Virus record (IMG/VR): IMGVR_UViG_3300030333_004214
Coordinates: 1-44,161 of that record
Direction: 5' to 3' (one strand)
Origin: a virus
Length of the DNA stretch: 44,161 nucleotides
The notes beneath the pieces were generated by a model, which was given only the letters and a program-made list of their open reading frames with translations, was not told the DNA's origin and ran no database searches. Shown piece by piece: positions 9,901 through 16,822 of this stretch. Position 1 is the stretch's first letter, and each line of letters begins with the position of its first letter. A program made the position numbers and the translations under genes.

Positions 9901-11652
9901 CAGCATATGCTGCAAGCACTCCTTAGTCAAGTTGGAGGCTTGTGGGTGGAGGAGAGGTTGGTCAGACTCGTGAGGTGTGTCTGTGGAATTCTTCATGAAT
10001 TTACCCATAGCGGTATTCATCACCAGACGATGGCCTTCCATATAACGAGTCAAGGAGGGGATTAGGAAGGTAGATGCTTCTTTTCCGTCCTGTGTCATCG
10101 CTCCATGGAAGTCGATAACCTTCTCCTCGCCAGTTTCATCGTCAATCAACTCACTGAGGAACATCTCAGCCAAATCACCTTGGACTTTGTCCTTCGCCTG
10201 CTTCCAGAACTCAGGACCTAGAAGGTACTTCTTGACTTCTTTGGGACTCCTCTGGAAGGCTTGCAGCCATTTGTACTGCTGGTCTGCCAGTAGCAAACGG
10301 TCTGCTATCGCAGGAGATACCATCAACAAACCTGCTCTCAAGGCCTCGAAACCCATAGCATTCCTACGGTCCCTCATGAGATGGTAGTCCTTGCCCGAAG
10401 ATATCTGCTTGTAACCAGCCATTCTGTTACGCGCTCCCGGCTTAGGTAAGGCATACTTTGGCGAGCCATCTTCCTTGTAAAGCAAGTCCCAGATGGAGAT
10501 TGGTCCTAGGGTAGACTGCATCCCGGTTTCTGGGTGAGCAGCGGAGGGCATTCCATCTATCTCGAGCATGAGATGGTCCAAGAACATCTTCCTCAAGGCA
10601 TCCTCCGGCATCGGGGACTGGGGATAGAGGTGGTTGTACGCCTTCAACCAGTTCTGATATCTAGACTCATAGAGCCTAGTCCTGCTCTCCACATCCGCTT
10701 GGCCTATTACACCGGGAGCGTAGATGCCGAGATTCTCCCTCATCAGGTTGAGCCTCTCCCTGTCTTCCTTATCGTCCAAATCGAAAAGCGCTTGGCCAGA
10801 GTCAATCAGGTTCTTCACGGCAGGCCTGTCTGCGGCTCGAGAAGTCCGACTAGGTAGGTATTGCTCGGTAATCTCTTTCGCATGATTGTCCAAACGACGG
10901 TCACCGTGGGTCTCGCTCTTCACATAGAAGGGTGAATCGGGATGATAGTAGTCCAATAGGTGGTCATACACCTTAGGGTCCCGACTGGTCTCAATGAACC
11001 AACCCTGCAAAGAGAACTCATCTGGGTTGTTCATGTCTTCTATCGGACGAGGTCGAGAGGCTCTCAACTCTCTGATGGCCCCTATGTTCTCCTTCTTGGC
11101 CAATGGGTGGTCGAGGCTTTCAATAGCCGTATGATAAGGACTGTAAGTCTTACCGGGCTGTCCGAGACCGGGAGCCTGAGTTTTCTTCTCAAGTAGTTTC
11201 TCGAACTCGCCGCCGGGGAAATCAGAGCAGGCTGGTTCAGCGTTGGCTCTCCTCATATCAGTCCCGCTGATATGGCTACGCCACTTCCCGAATGACATCC
11301 AAGGACGCTTTCTATCCCTAGTGTCATCAGCAAGGTGCCCTCCTCTCTCTGTCTCACTGCCTGCAGCAGCAGGATTGAGAGCAGGGTATGCCCTAATCGC
11401 TTGTTGAGCAACTGCTGCAGGGACCGCTATTTCTCTGTAACGTACACCATCTCGCTCTAGTTCACCTTCAGGGTCAGGAACATTAACGAGTTCCTGTTCC
11501 ATCTTCTGCAAGGTGCTATCCCATTCCACCTCATGGCCATGCTCAGCCATGTTCTTTACTGCGAAGTAGAGGTCTGCAGCGTCTTCTATGTCACCAGAGT
11601 TCTGATAGCGAGCCTTAGCACTCAGGAAGTAATCGTGGGCATTCTCGCGCAC
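3979..11652 (-). CDS. Giant late protein (2,557 aa) with degenerate DNA-ligase-like C-terminal region
   Basis: Start is GTG, 18 bases after the upstream stop. Most of the protein is unfamiliar, rich in His, Asp, Pro, Trp and Met. Visible landmarks: an HEHGH (HExxH-type) motif at 1102-1106; a CxxC pair set around 1388-1416 (ESCQSCLGED, VCDDCHG); and residues about 2075-2330 resembling the adenylation and OB-fold domains of ATP-dependent DNA ligases. There motif I is WPVGER (2091-2096) instead of KxDGxR, motif III WDGE (2140-2143) is kept, motif IV is KQVLLR (2210-2215) instead of EGxxxR, then DADSTYMKGE and an OB-like segment. The catalytic Lys and motif IV Glu are missing, so it is probably not an active ligase. 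The C-terminus has CWCGAKKGQMCEQ. It lies between small head genes and the protease; a virion or packaged protein is inferred. Confidence 0.75.
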   Translation of the reverse strand: MRENAHDYFLSAKARYQNSGDIEDAADLYFAVKNMAEHGHEVEWDSTLQKMEQELVNVPDPEGELERDGVRYREIAVPAAVAQQAIRAYPALNPAAAGSETERGGHLADDTRDRKRPWMSFGKWRSHISGTDMRRANAEPACSDFPGGEFEKLLEKKTQAPGLGQPGKTYSPYHTAIESLDHPLAKKENIGAIRELRASRPRPIEDMNNPDEFSLQGWFIETSRDPKVYDHLLDYYHPDSPFYVKSETHGDRRLDNHAKEITEQYLPSRTSRAADRPAVKNLIDSGQALFDLDDKEDRERLNLMRENLGIYAPGVIGQADVESRTRLYESRYQNWLKAYNHLYPQSPMPEDALRKMFLDHLMLEIDGMPSAAHPETGMQSTLGPISIWDLLYKEDGSPKYALPKPGARNRMAGYKQISSGKDYHLMRDRRNAMGFEALRAGLLMVSPAIADRLLLADQQYKWLQAFQRSPKEVKKYLLGPEFWKQAKDKVQGDLAEMFLSELIDDETGEEKVIDFHGAMTQDGKEASTFLIPSLTRYMEGHRLVMNTAMGKFMKNSTDTPHESDQPLLHPQASNLTKECLQHMLKTADWQTFGDPNHPDREQEGLEARDTSRQPLHRKLYAASTHHSDDGEYDWDTSYGIPHEPWGNKLETFHDLIVFLNEANRKNLISNDDLVKMLIYADHLHDGSRAYSIRQGVRERDFSSKRRSMNLKTATPLLHSVWGTPSSNRDATNLENEFEATPFAPTHKRLTKEGGLNFHAQDLHVVFAQRNIHEFRAVTPEMLGISDYRPILRPYDPDTGEGDRDYDEFIRGLGEVDEKGGPGLGMEFREAQRPGALATKKDILTRPDRFPRLHQWVLRNFPSFTRDTFSERELARADAAGVGSAADLRGEELDAWNNISVEDILRNVLIDHTRNLLLDTPHKEGTVMDSVKLGALRELFLQQLPDDVAEGSLGYLPVSPAHFGQYATLIPPWVAVNIALLEHVLPPSRRMDPDHDGRGKTAKENIEKRLRNMVKLKEKYMKEGSFTQRFGSTIDVPPPRSPLGTEIEADERPDPDSIYSPHFHPYWQGVVLNMASMFYMGRHDTMLNSTLYPLLAAQMALSHEHGHGVKSLGEGDGSGMPRGGSGGEAMLSASFLHRKLGQARQIQNEAWLKDFEAKHAASLWGLGGTPPLSYGPIHGDDHDGKSVLTRHLSGDMDTSNDPYLQMVRKMNRRRTLAVPGHFTEHRTLYTPSGTMNDLFAMLASRESKGGEHETKLGRKYSNIDNRWVSDQPIGIQPHWKDLLDSPQLSGTDKLGPHWYKLDDNGHLPLQEIEDGTGLYGPLNFLNDYSLTRPLEGGWDHPAVASDMNAPGDVRMFDLSLIGPGVKRGDLHYIPMEDSEYSSHAESCQSCLGEDFQPTGFLNGAHPSDGAPVCDDCHGTRKTGWVLDENRDRDDEQKWVRAENAKATMLYHLLHNNHAQLPNIGTLAGEQVLRDIDPETGEHWVLGPHPAQLVSQWADNAMSFAPSSENMRRAIAKLNEEAAHSVLSIAEVQPDNDPDIMYRAGVKVNAHHLSVRNHMNAAHALRVGWPIVEAIMAAQKFPDIPLSEAVEDYREKYLQIHEGTPDIRDRRALIYYILKHAHDFMSGLHPEQNRLMMSALSRAIMRENNPASTERWKETLEKAGVALKDDGDWNYVPYRTHAPLGAYKHTRKQDADTHPLTRFTGTENKDHVLGRDILLAYLMPREEKLGDTEVSKALREEGHDPMDIVHAIGSLSEKFPMEDEKGDDNYPRGGRPDTYSKAISDIDAVADAKQHVKGLHPDMWFRGIKGKTAQIEPQVREKYGRGGFRYQDQLIERGRHSRRALHAMQWAKEQIEDGDEDSYIHDLSPLFRLMPIIKRDLESKYDKDKQRAFAVHNHALEPFMEARDDTSQMQGFMRFLFAQGHYSDVHDYGNTEVIPGGQRPRVGYHHSDTSSVPSKVDFSRAKLSSHLFNPMTLKQFGVELPESMQGSGTFDTLQQNRYLEFHPDVLNDIVGMPIDQSMGNNFEQTPAAQDIARGSDLIKTSMDALTDLDLLLKSEKGEPVPVKAMHRIFDIDDLEYFKGFSGDWVLSSWPVGERLMVTRKSNLVKAKDSHNETFTLSNEVKKDVRAAHDANFVIDCIWDGEVLHIVDILKTGDEDMENEHTKHRIRHLRANFSATENVSIPAPVNTKRVDTEGLRRGVKDLFKERGVKQVLLRDADSTYMKGETRHPKWVLMTKEKQVDVIILESTGGATLLGVGPLVDEDAKKMGNRSKKYKDEYYMDVGTIPKSGLQQGKFITVKTSNVTCKVRKGLKIFTLHGAKYVRDSESQAADSLKTLELLSGENSENVPHKLRVSKGSVHLEFPIGHVVYDTEPFGHSFIVKSVDAPSPYMATLAESQREYWEPLAAVFLRAEVEAKKAKKANVVPEPPANHDKKPKKVLKPSERLLKDPKLVKQLMTVLETAENLLKEKVTFTGPKGLGIDFATPVESPSGPTDNTEPYNLPDHDPAHRQEKGGDCWCGAKKGQMCEQGTGVKINECPRFSPPKKEKGKKHIKIDVS

Positions 11653-11670
11653 ACAACCACCACCGCCTCA

Positions 11671-12285
11671 TCACATACCGGGTGCCATAGGCATTGCACC
11701 GCCCTCGCCACCCATATCATCACCACCGGGAGGAGGTGCACCCATGTCATCCATGCCTCCACCGCCTAGTATATCCTGTATCTTCTTACCCATCTGCTCG
11801 ATTTTCTTACCTAGTTCCAATGGGTCATCAGGTAGGTCATCACCACCCTCACCGCCAGCACCGCCTAGCAAAGCAGCAAGGTCCATGTCACCGGGTCCGC
11901 CGCCACCCATGTCTCCACCGGGTGGACCGCCGCCACCCATGTCAGGGGGCATTGGTGGGGCCTTCATGACAGTCTCACCACCAGCAGTGTTCTGGTGCGC
12001 TGAAAGAGTGGAGCCCGTCTGATGGGGGTTCGCCGTCTCGTCGAAATTGATGGTCTCGCTGTGTGCACCCCTATTCGTGACTGCCTCTATGTTACTGTCT
12101 GGTTGCTGCTGGTTGGTCCAGTAGTGACTCATTCGAGCCTCTTCGACGCCAGTGATGTTTCGCATCTGCGAGTTATCGACAGTCTCAGCCACTTTGGCTA
12201 GCATATCATCCATGCTGTTTGCCTTCTCTATTAGTTCCTCGACATCGGGAGCATTCTCCCCTGCTGTTACTTTCATTGGTCTCAT
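11671..12285 (-). CDS. Gly/Pro/Met-rich low-complexity protein (204 aa)
   Basis: The first 120 residues are acidic and helical (VEELIEKANSMDDMLAKVAE). The rest is low-complexity, with repeated Gly-Gly-Gly-Gly, Pro-Pro and Asp-Met segments, interrupted by one helix (DDPLELGKKIEQMGKKIQDI). The start overlaps the upstream gene through ATGA, and GGTGG lies just before it. Low-complexity proteins like this are often disordered linkers or head-internal proteins. Function unknown; its place between portal and protease suggests head assembly. Confidence 0.7.
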   Translation of the reverse strand: MRPMKVTAGENAPDVEELIEKANSMDDMLAKVAETVDNSQMRNITGVEEARMSHYWTNQQQPDSNIEAVTNRGAHSETINFDETANPHQTGSTLSAHQNTAGGETVMKAPPMPPDMGGGGPPGGDMGGGGPGDMDLAALLGGAGGEGGDDLPDDPLELGKKIEQMGKKIQDILGGGGMDDMGAPPPGGDDMGGEGGAMPMAPGM

Positions 12286-12647
12286 ACGTCCACCGGCCTT
12301 CCTTCTGCTTGCGCGGCTTCGTTAGCCATCGCGTGAATCTCATCCCATCCCATCTCATGCCAGTCAGCGTTGTTCTCAGGCATGTCTCCGGTTACCATGA
12401 CACCGTCAATGGCTATGGCAGCCTTCTCAATGACCTCGTTCCTCTCTCCTCTGAGAGGGTCGCCCCACACATCCTCAGTGGATGGTGTGCCGAACTTGAC
12501 GAAACCAGCCTTCTGCAAGAGTACGTCTGGGTTGGAGACCATCTTACGTAGTTCCATGTTTTGTGCTTGTAGCGTGCCTATGTCACCATCCATGCGCTCC
12601 ATCTTGGTGATGAGAGCGTCCACTAGCGTGGTAACGTCGTTGGACAT
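12282..12647 (-). CDS. Small head-assembly protein sharing a C-terminal motif with the scaffold (121 aa)
   Basis: I start the gene at the ATG at 12645-12647 because it overlaps the upstream stop as TGATG and has GAGGG upstream. The N-terminus is a coiled coil (ALITKMERMDGDIGTLQAQN). The C-terminus carries HEMGWDEIHAMANEA, which strongly resembles EMSWDDVHRIADKA at the end of the protease-scaffold protein. The identical spacing of Glu-Met, Trp-Asp, His and Ala in the two proteins suggests that both use this tail to bind the same partner, for example the capsid shell. No named family. Confidence 0.75.
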   Translation of the reverse strand: MSNDVTTLVDALITKMERMDGDIGTLQAQNMELRKMVSNPDVLLQKAGFVKFGTPSTEDVWGDPLRGERNEVIEKAAIAIDGVMVTGDMPENNADWHEMGWDEIHAMANEAAQAEGRPVDV

Positions 12648-13000
12648 CAATCAACCCTCTGTCCGAATCCGTGCTGCGGTTTCCAGTTCGAGGCGACTCC
12701 GTCAGGTCCGATGTAACCCATAGGTCTCTCGCCCTTGATGATGGCCCCTTGGTCTTTGAATTCCATGACAGGCACACCGCCTGCGTAGATGTCATTCACC
12801 CCAACGGCCTTCTCGCCATCTACCTCTGACTTGTATATCTCAGTCACATCCGAAGCGAGGTAATCGCTGGTCTGGGCAATCGACCTGAGAAACTGCTGCG
12901 CTCCCACTAGGTCATTATTCTGCAAGGCGGTCTTGAACTCCCCCACTGCGGTTTCTAGTTTCCTAACCATGGGGTCGAGTTTGATAATCGTGTCCGACAT
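12647..13000 (-). CDS. Small unknown late protein next to portal (117 aa)
   Basis: The preferred start is the ATG at 12998-13000, four codons into a longer GTG-initiated reading; GGGGGTG lies 9 bases upstream. The first 70 residues are helical (PMVRKLETAVGEFKTALQN), the rest is probably extended and ends PQHGFGQRVD. It sits 35 bases downstream of the portal gene and overlaps the following start by one base. No family recognised; association with the portal or connector is inferred from position. Confidence 0.65.
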   Translation of the reverse strand: MSDTIIKLDPMVRKLETAVGEFKTALQNNDLVGAQQFLRSIAQTSDYLASDVTEIYKSEVDGEKAVGVNDIYAGGVPVMEFKDQGAIIKGERPMGYIGPDGVASNWKPQHGFGQRVD

Positions 13001-13035
13001 GTCTTCGCGCACCCCCTACGTCCTCATTAAAGTTC

Positions 13036-14982
13036 TCATCCCGGCAAGTTCGAGTCCTTGGTCTTCTTACTGGGGTCCATCGCCACTTCCTTGGCGTCTT
13101 GAACTGCATCTAATGCCTGTTCCATTGGGGTCTTCTTAGGTCCACGCTGGTTCTTCTTGGGCTTCGGTGCACCCGACGCTGCGGTTGAACTATCAACACC
13201 GGCCACGCTAGCCCTTTGGCCTGTACCCTCAGAGTCTGAACCTGCCCCCAGACTAAGAGGTGCCTTCTCTACCTCATCCTCTGAACGGAGCATCTGTCCG
13301 GGGAACATCTGCTGTGCCGGCCCGCCTCTTACTTGAGCGCCTCTCAGGCCCCTCATGTCAGGAGGCGGGGCTCTTGGAGGTGGTTGTTGCGGTGCGCCCG
13401 CTGCTGGTGGTGGCGTAGGTGGCCCTCTAGGAGGCATGGCTGGCGGCATCTGCTGCGGAGGAGGGGCGGCAGGGGGTGGCCCACCGGGTGGGGGCCCTCC
13501 GGGGGGTGGACCTCCGGGCGGTGGACCACCGCCTCCTTGTTGCGGCGCTTGCTGTTGCTGTTGCTCAGGTTGCTTATAGTAGAAACGTATGTCCCTACCA
13601 GCGTCTTCAGTCAATTCTGGCTTGAAGCCCAGTTGTGCCATCCTCTGTGCGATGTTGACTTCCATCTCGTCTCTTCTAAGTCGCGTTACATCGTCTTCCT
13701 CTTCATTGGGATACAAAGTCATCTCCCAATCTGTCACCCCCATCTCACCGAATAATCTGGGGAATATGTCACGAGCGTAGAGTTTCTGCCCGAACTCCAC
13801 TGCTCTGTTGGTCACGAGAATCTGCATGCCCTCGTTATTCAGGCCACCACCCTTGCCGCTATCCATCATGAAGATGTTCGATACGCCATAGAAGGCTGCT
13901 ATTCTCATACGCAACTCATCACGGACTGCACCGTACTGCATCTCATCCAGTGAGTCCATGAACCTCACGAACTCGACACGGCCCCTACCAGTGGCGGATT
14001 CGATACCGACCTTGGGGATGTAGTTGGGGTCACGCTCCATCTTCTCCTCAGCACCCTTCCAGAAGGAAGCAGTGGATTGGATGTTATCAGTCGTGATGGC
14101 GAGAACCCCTCGAGGTATCCTCCTCTTCTGATATGCCAGATACATGTAGTTGTCCATGGCAGATAGGGTCATGGCCTGTCTCCACAATGTGGCTACGGGG
14201 CTTCTACCATAGAGTTTGGAGGGCTGGTACTTGGAGACATGGACGATTTCCCCCTCTATGTAGTACTGGGTCTTCCCAGACCCTGCTGTATTGATGAAGT
14301 GCACGTCTTGCAACTCCTGAGAACAGGTCTCGCACTTCTTGATGTCACCACCGAAGGGGAAGGTCTTGTCCCTGTGAATCGGACAGACTAGGAAACGGCC
14401 ACCCCTGACACCCTTCTTGTCTGCTACTATACGCATGAAGGTAGGGTCACCCCTCACTATCTCCTTCACTCTGAAGAACTCTATTTCATTGGTCTCCTTG
14501 TTCATGTAGTAGTCTTTCAGTAACACGAAGAAGCCATCATCGACTATGTCCATGTCCCATTCTACTTCCCGAAGGACATCCATGAATGACTGGTCCATTC
14601 CATTTCTCTGCTTGATGAACCACCTAGGATACATTATCTGGTCAGCATCCGGTGTGTCGAACTCTGAGTTACCGCATATCTGGCATTCCTTGATTTCGTG
14701 CTGGTACTCTTCCTCGCACTTCTGGCACTTGAAATGGAACTTCTTCTTCCAGTAATGACCACGTCTGAATATCTCCTGACATAGCGTATTGATGGTGGTT
14801 CGCAGGATGATGCTCTCTTGGACAGTGGCGTAGAGTGCAGGTATGCTGACACCTTGCACCAATACAGGTTCCTGTATGCCAGCCTTCCAGAGAGGCATGA
14901 TTGGCTCAGGAGTCGTTTTGCGTCGGAAGGTAGAAGACAAACGCTCTATGAAACGGCCCACTGGCCCCTTTTCCTCAACCAT
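13036..14982 (-). CDS. Portal protein with two zinc-ribbon-like insertions and Pro/Gly-rich tail (648 aa)
   Basis: The dodecameric portal at the packaging vertex. The central core is typical: VHVSKYQPSKLYGRSPVATL followed by a helix, KRRIPRGVLAITTDN, and IAAFYGVSNIFMMDSG. Unusual are two Cys sets in the N-terminal half: FKCQKCEEEY with ECQICGN (about 83-105) and VCPIHRD with KCETCSQE (about 195-220); each looks like a four-ligand zinc ribbon. The C-terminal 165 residues are disordered, with PPPGG repeats and then a basic-acidic tail. The start overlaps the upstream stop as TGATG, preceded by GAGGTGG. WKAG at 32-35 fits the motif discussed in the findings. Confidence 0.92.
   Translation of the reverse strand: MVEEKGPVGRFIERLSSTFRRKTTPEPIMPLWKAGIQEPVLVQGVSIPALYATVQESIILRTTINTLCQEIFRRGHYWKKKFHFKCQKCEEEYQHEIKECQICGNSEFDTPDADQIMYPRWFIKQRNGMDQSFMDVLREVEWDMDIVDDGFFVLLKDYYMNKETNEIEFFRVKEIVRGDPTFMRIVADKKGVRGGRFLVCPIHRDKTFPFGGDIKKCETCSQELQDVHFINTAGSGKTQYYIEGEIVHVSKYQPSKLYGRSPVATLWRQAMTLSAMDNYMYLAYQKRRIPRGVLAITTDNIQSTASFWKGAEEKMERDPNYIPKVGIESATGRGRVEFVRFMDSLDEMQYGAVRDELRMRIAAFYGVSNIFMMDSGKGGGLNNEGMQILVTNRAVEFGQKLYARDIFPRLFGEMGVTDWEMTLYPNEEEDDVTRLRRDEMEVNIAQRMAQLGFKPELTEDAGRDIRFYYKQPEQQQQQAPQQGGGGPPPGGPPPGGPPPGGPPPAAPPPQQMPPAMPPRGPPTPPPAAGAPQQPPPRAPPPDMRGLRGAQVRGGPAQQMFPGQMLRSEDEVEKAPLSLGAGSDSEGTGQRASVAGVDSSTAASGAPKPKKNQRGPKKTPMEQALDAVQDAKEVAMDPSKKTKDSNLPG
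13470..13540. repeat. Short tandem repeat coding PPPGG units inside portal gene
   Basis: A GC-rich tandem array with a unit near 15 bases encodes successive Pro-Pro-Pro-Gly-Gly units in the portal tail. Units differ at synonymous positions, so the peptide rather than the DNA seems to be maintained. Confidence 0.75.
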
Positions 14983-16376
14983 CAGACCACCTCACTCACT
15001 ATCATCTCAGGGTCACGCCTAGCCCACGAGAGGACCTCTTGTTCATCAACATTCCACTCCTCTAGCAATTCCTCTGCCTGAACATCCTTCCAATTCTCCC
15101 ACTTCACCAAGCGATACAACTCATCCCTGCGCTTGACAATGATATCACCATCCTTGCCTCGCAGATTGAGATGCTCTAGCACATAACGAGCCTGATTCTT
15201 CTTGAGATGTAGGTGTGGTAAAGTCCCCTTCAATAACTTGGAGATGTCAGCCTTGCTGTAGAACTGCAATCTATGTTGGCTCCTCTTGCTAGTCTTATGA
15301 ACCTTCAAATCAAGAGCGAGGACACCACACCCGAGCATCTTATACAGATTCTCACAATGTATCCGCCCCCTCTCACCAGTTGCAACGAATCCCGCTCGTG
15401 GCTCTCCCTTCTTACTGATAGTGACATAACCATCAGCATCTAGGAAGCCAGCAGCGTAAGCCCAAGGGTCCTTCATCAATAAATTCATGTCAACAGTCTG
15501 ACGCTCCCATTGCTTACCATGCTTGTAGATATCATACTCAGGGCCATAGGTCTTCAATAATGCACCTAACTGCTGTACTGAAGGGACACCTCTACTACGA
15601 CCATCCTCACCAGTCATATGTGTGTGAATGGTTCGACTGTCCATCGGGCCATGGAAATCGAGGAGGGTACTAGCCTTCTCCATAGAGAGAAGTTCAGACT
15701 TAGTCAGTTTCTCACTCTGATGGAGAGTATTCTTCCACATCTCACGAGCATCTCTCTTCATCACTTGGGACTCATTCCAGAGTTTTTGCTGAGTTTCGTC
15801 AAAGTCACCTTCTATTTCTGAGAGTTTAGTCAAAACATCGTTAGCAACAGACCATTGGTTACAAGCCTGCGATAACGATACCTTACGCACATCACCGAAA
15901 CGTGACAAGGCTATGAGGTCCTTGTCTCTAAGATTGAAGGACTTGACTGCAGGGAGGTGGTCGTCCAGCCAAGAGAAAGAAGTTAGTACTCTATCAGTCT
16001 CCTCTTCCTTCGCCAAACGTATGGCTGTGATGGCATCATCAATGTCATCTTTGAATTCCTTGTGCACCCTCCTCTTCATCCTCAAGTCTTTGATTAATTC
16101 AGAGGCAGACTTACCAAACTGCTGCGATAGTAGAGGTTGGTTCTCCTTCTCCTTCTTTTTCTTCTCCTTCTCTTCAGGAGTCGGCTGCTCAGTAGCAGCA
16201 GAAGAAAGGGGGTTTATTTTCTCAGGAGTGGGAGAGCCAAAAGCAGGGGCTGCTATTTCTTCGCTTTTGAATACAGGATGCTGCTGCAATTGCTTGATGA
16301 CCCACGCACGGTCTGCGTCCAACTCATCCGTGTAGGCATCGTAATCGTCACCTATGATATTGCTACCCCACGTCAT
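14982..16376 (-). CDS. LAGLIDADG-domain protein between terminase and portal (464 aa)
   Basis: The C-terminal part (about residues 300-410) contains one clear LAGLIDADG homing-endonuclease motif, YAAGFLDADGYVTI, followed by the expected alpha/beta pattern ending in KKNQARYVLEHLNLRGKDG. The preceding segment around RGVPSVQQLGALLKTYG may be a small winged-helix. The first 250 residues are charged and helical with a Lys/Glu-rich linker. I see no intein splice sites. Single-motif LAGLIDADG enzymes act as homodimers; the acidic residue in LDADG is kept, so activity is possible. Start overlaps the upstream stop as ATGA with GGAGGA before it. Whether it is a selfish gene or a domesticated packaging factor is open. 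Confidence 0.85.
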   Translation of the reverse strand: MTWGSNIIGDDYDAYTDELDADRAWVIKQLQQHPVFKSEEIAAPAFGSPTPEKINPLSSAATEQPTPEEKEKKKKEKENQPLLSQQFGKSASELIKDLRMKRRVHKEFKDDIDDAITAIRLAKEEETDRVLTSFSWLDDHLPAVKSFNLRDKDLIALSRFGDVRKVSLSQACNQWSVANDVLTKLSEIEGDFDETQQKLWNESQVMKRDAREMWKNTLHQSEKLTKSELLSMEKASTLLDFHGPMDSRTIHTHMTGEDGRSRGVPSVQQLGALLKTYGPEYDIYKHGKQWERQTVDMNLLMKDPWAYAAGFLDADGYVTISKKGEPRAGFVATGERGRIHCENLYKMLGCGVLALDLKVHKTSKRSQHRLQFYSKADISKLLKGTLPHLHLKKNQARYVLEHLNLRGKDGDIIVKRRDELYRLVKWENWKDVQAEELLEEWNVDEQEVLSWARRDPEMIVSEVV

Positions 16377-16822
16377 TCAAAGTCCTCCGCCCAATGATGG
16401 TCTACTGGTATCCCTGCTTCGTTCTGCGCGTAACGCATGGTCCATTGAGTGCCTCCTCTGGTATTCTCCCAATCTCGACCTATGTGTCGGCCACGGCTAA
16501 ACTCTGAAGGGAATGCGAGGAGGTGAGTAGAGTCATGAACTAATGCCATATTTCTAGCATAATACTTGTTAGGTCGAGCATAGCGATAGCGAGGGTCGTC
16601 ATGGTGGTGCTCGACGAATGGTATGTCATTCTCTTCAGCGAATCTCCTACCAAAGGTATCTGCTCCTGTCTGTCCCCCAGATACCATCTGGTCTGGTCTC
16701 CCATTTTGACGAATCCAATCATTGACTCTGTCTCTGAAGGCTTCGTAATTTCTGAGTGAGCGAGAACCTGAGATACCTAGAGAGATATATCCCTTGCTCT
16801 TAAGGACATTGAACCACGTCAA
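16373..16822 (-). CDS. SLOG-family (DUF2493 / YspA-type Rossmann) protein (149 aa)
   Basis: The sequence follows the SLOG nucleotide-binding fold: GISGSRSL (16-23), MVSGGQTGADTFGRRFAEE (46-64), YARNMALVHDSTHLLAFP, and GTQWTMRYAQNEAGIPV near the end. Known relatives bind nucleotides or nucleotide-derived ligands, and some act in phage-host conflict or nucleic-acid handling. The start appears to be TTG overlapping the terminase stop as TTGA; no in-frame ATG lies before the first motif. It is encoded between the large terminase and the LAGLIDADG protein, so a role in packaging or in a nuclease module is possible but inferred. Confidence 0.85.
   Translation of the reverse strand: MTWFNVLKSKGYISLGISGSRSLRNYEAFRDRVNDWIRQNGRPDQMVSGGQTGADTFGRRFAEENDIPFVEHHHDDPRYRYARPNKYYARNMALVHDSTHLLAFPSEFSRGRHIGRDWENTRGGTQWTMRYAQNEAGIPVDHHWAEDFE

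Noticed and set aside
13333-13755. Plus-strand frames across the Pro/Gly-rich portal region
   Set aside because: They arise from the GC-rich repeats that encode PPPGG; composition is biased and they are antisense to the portal.
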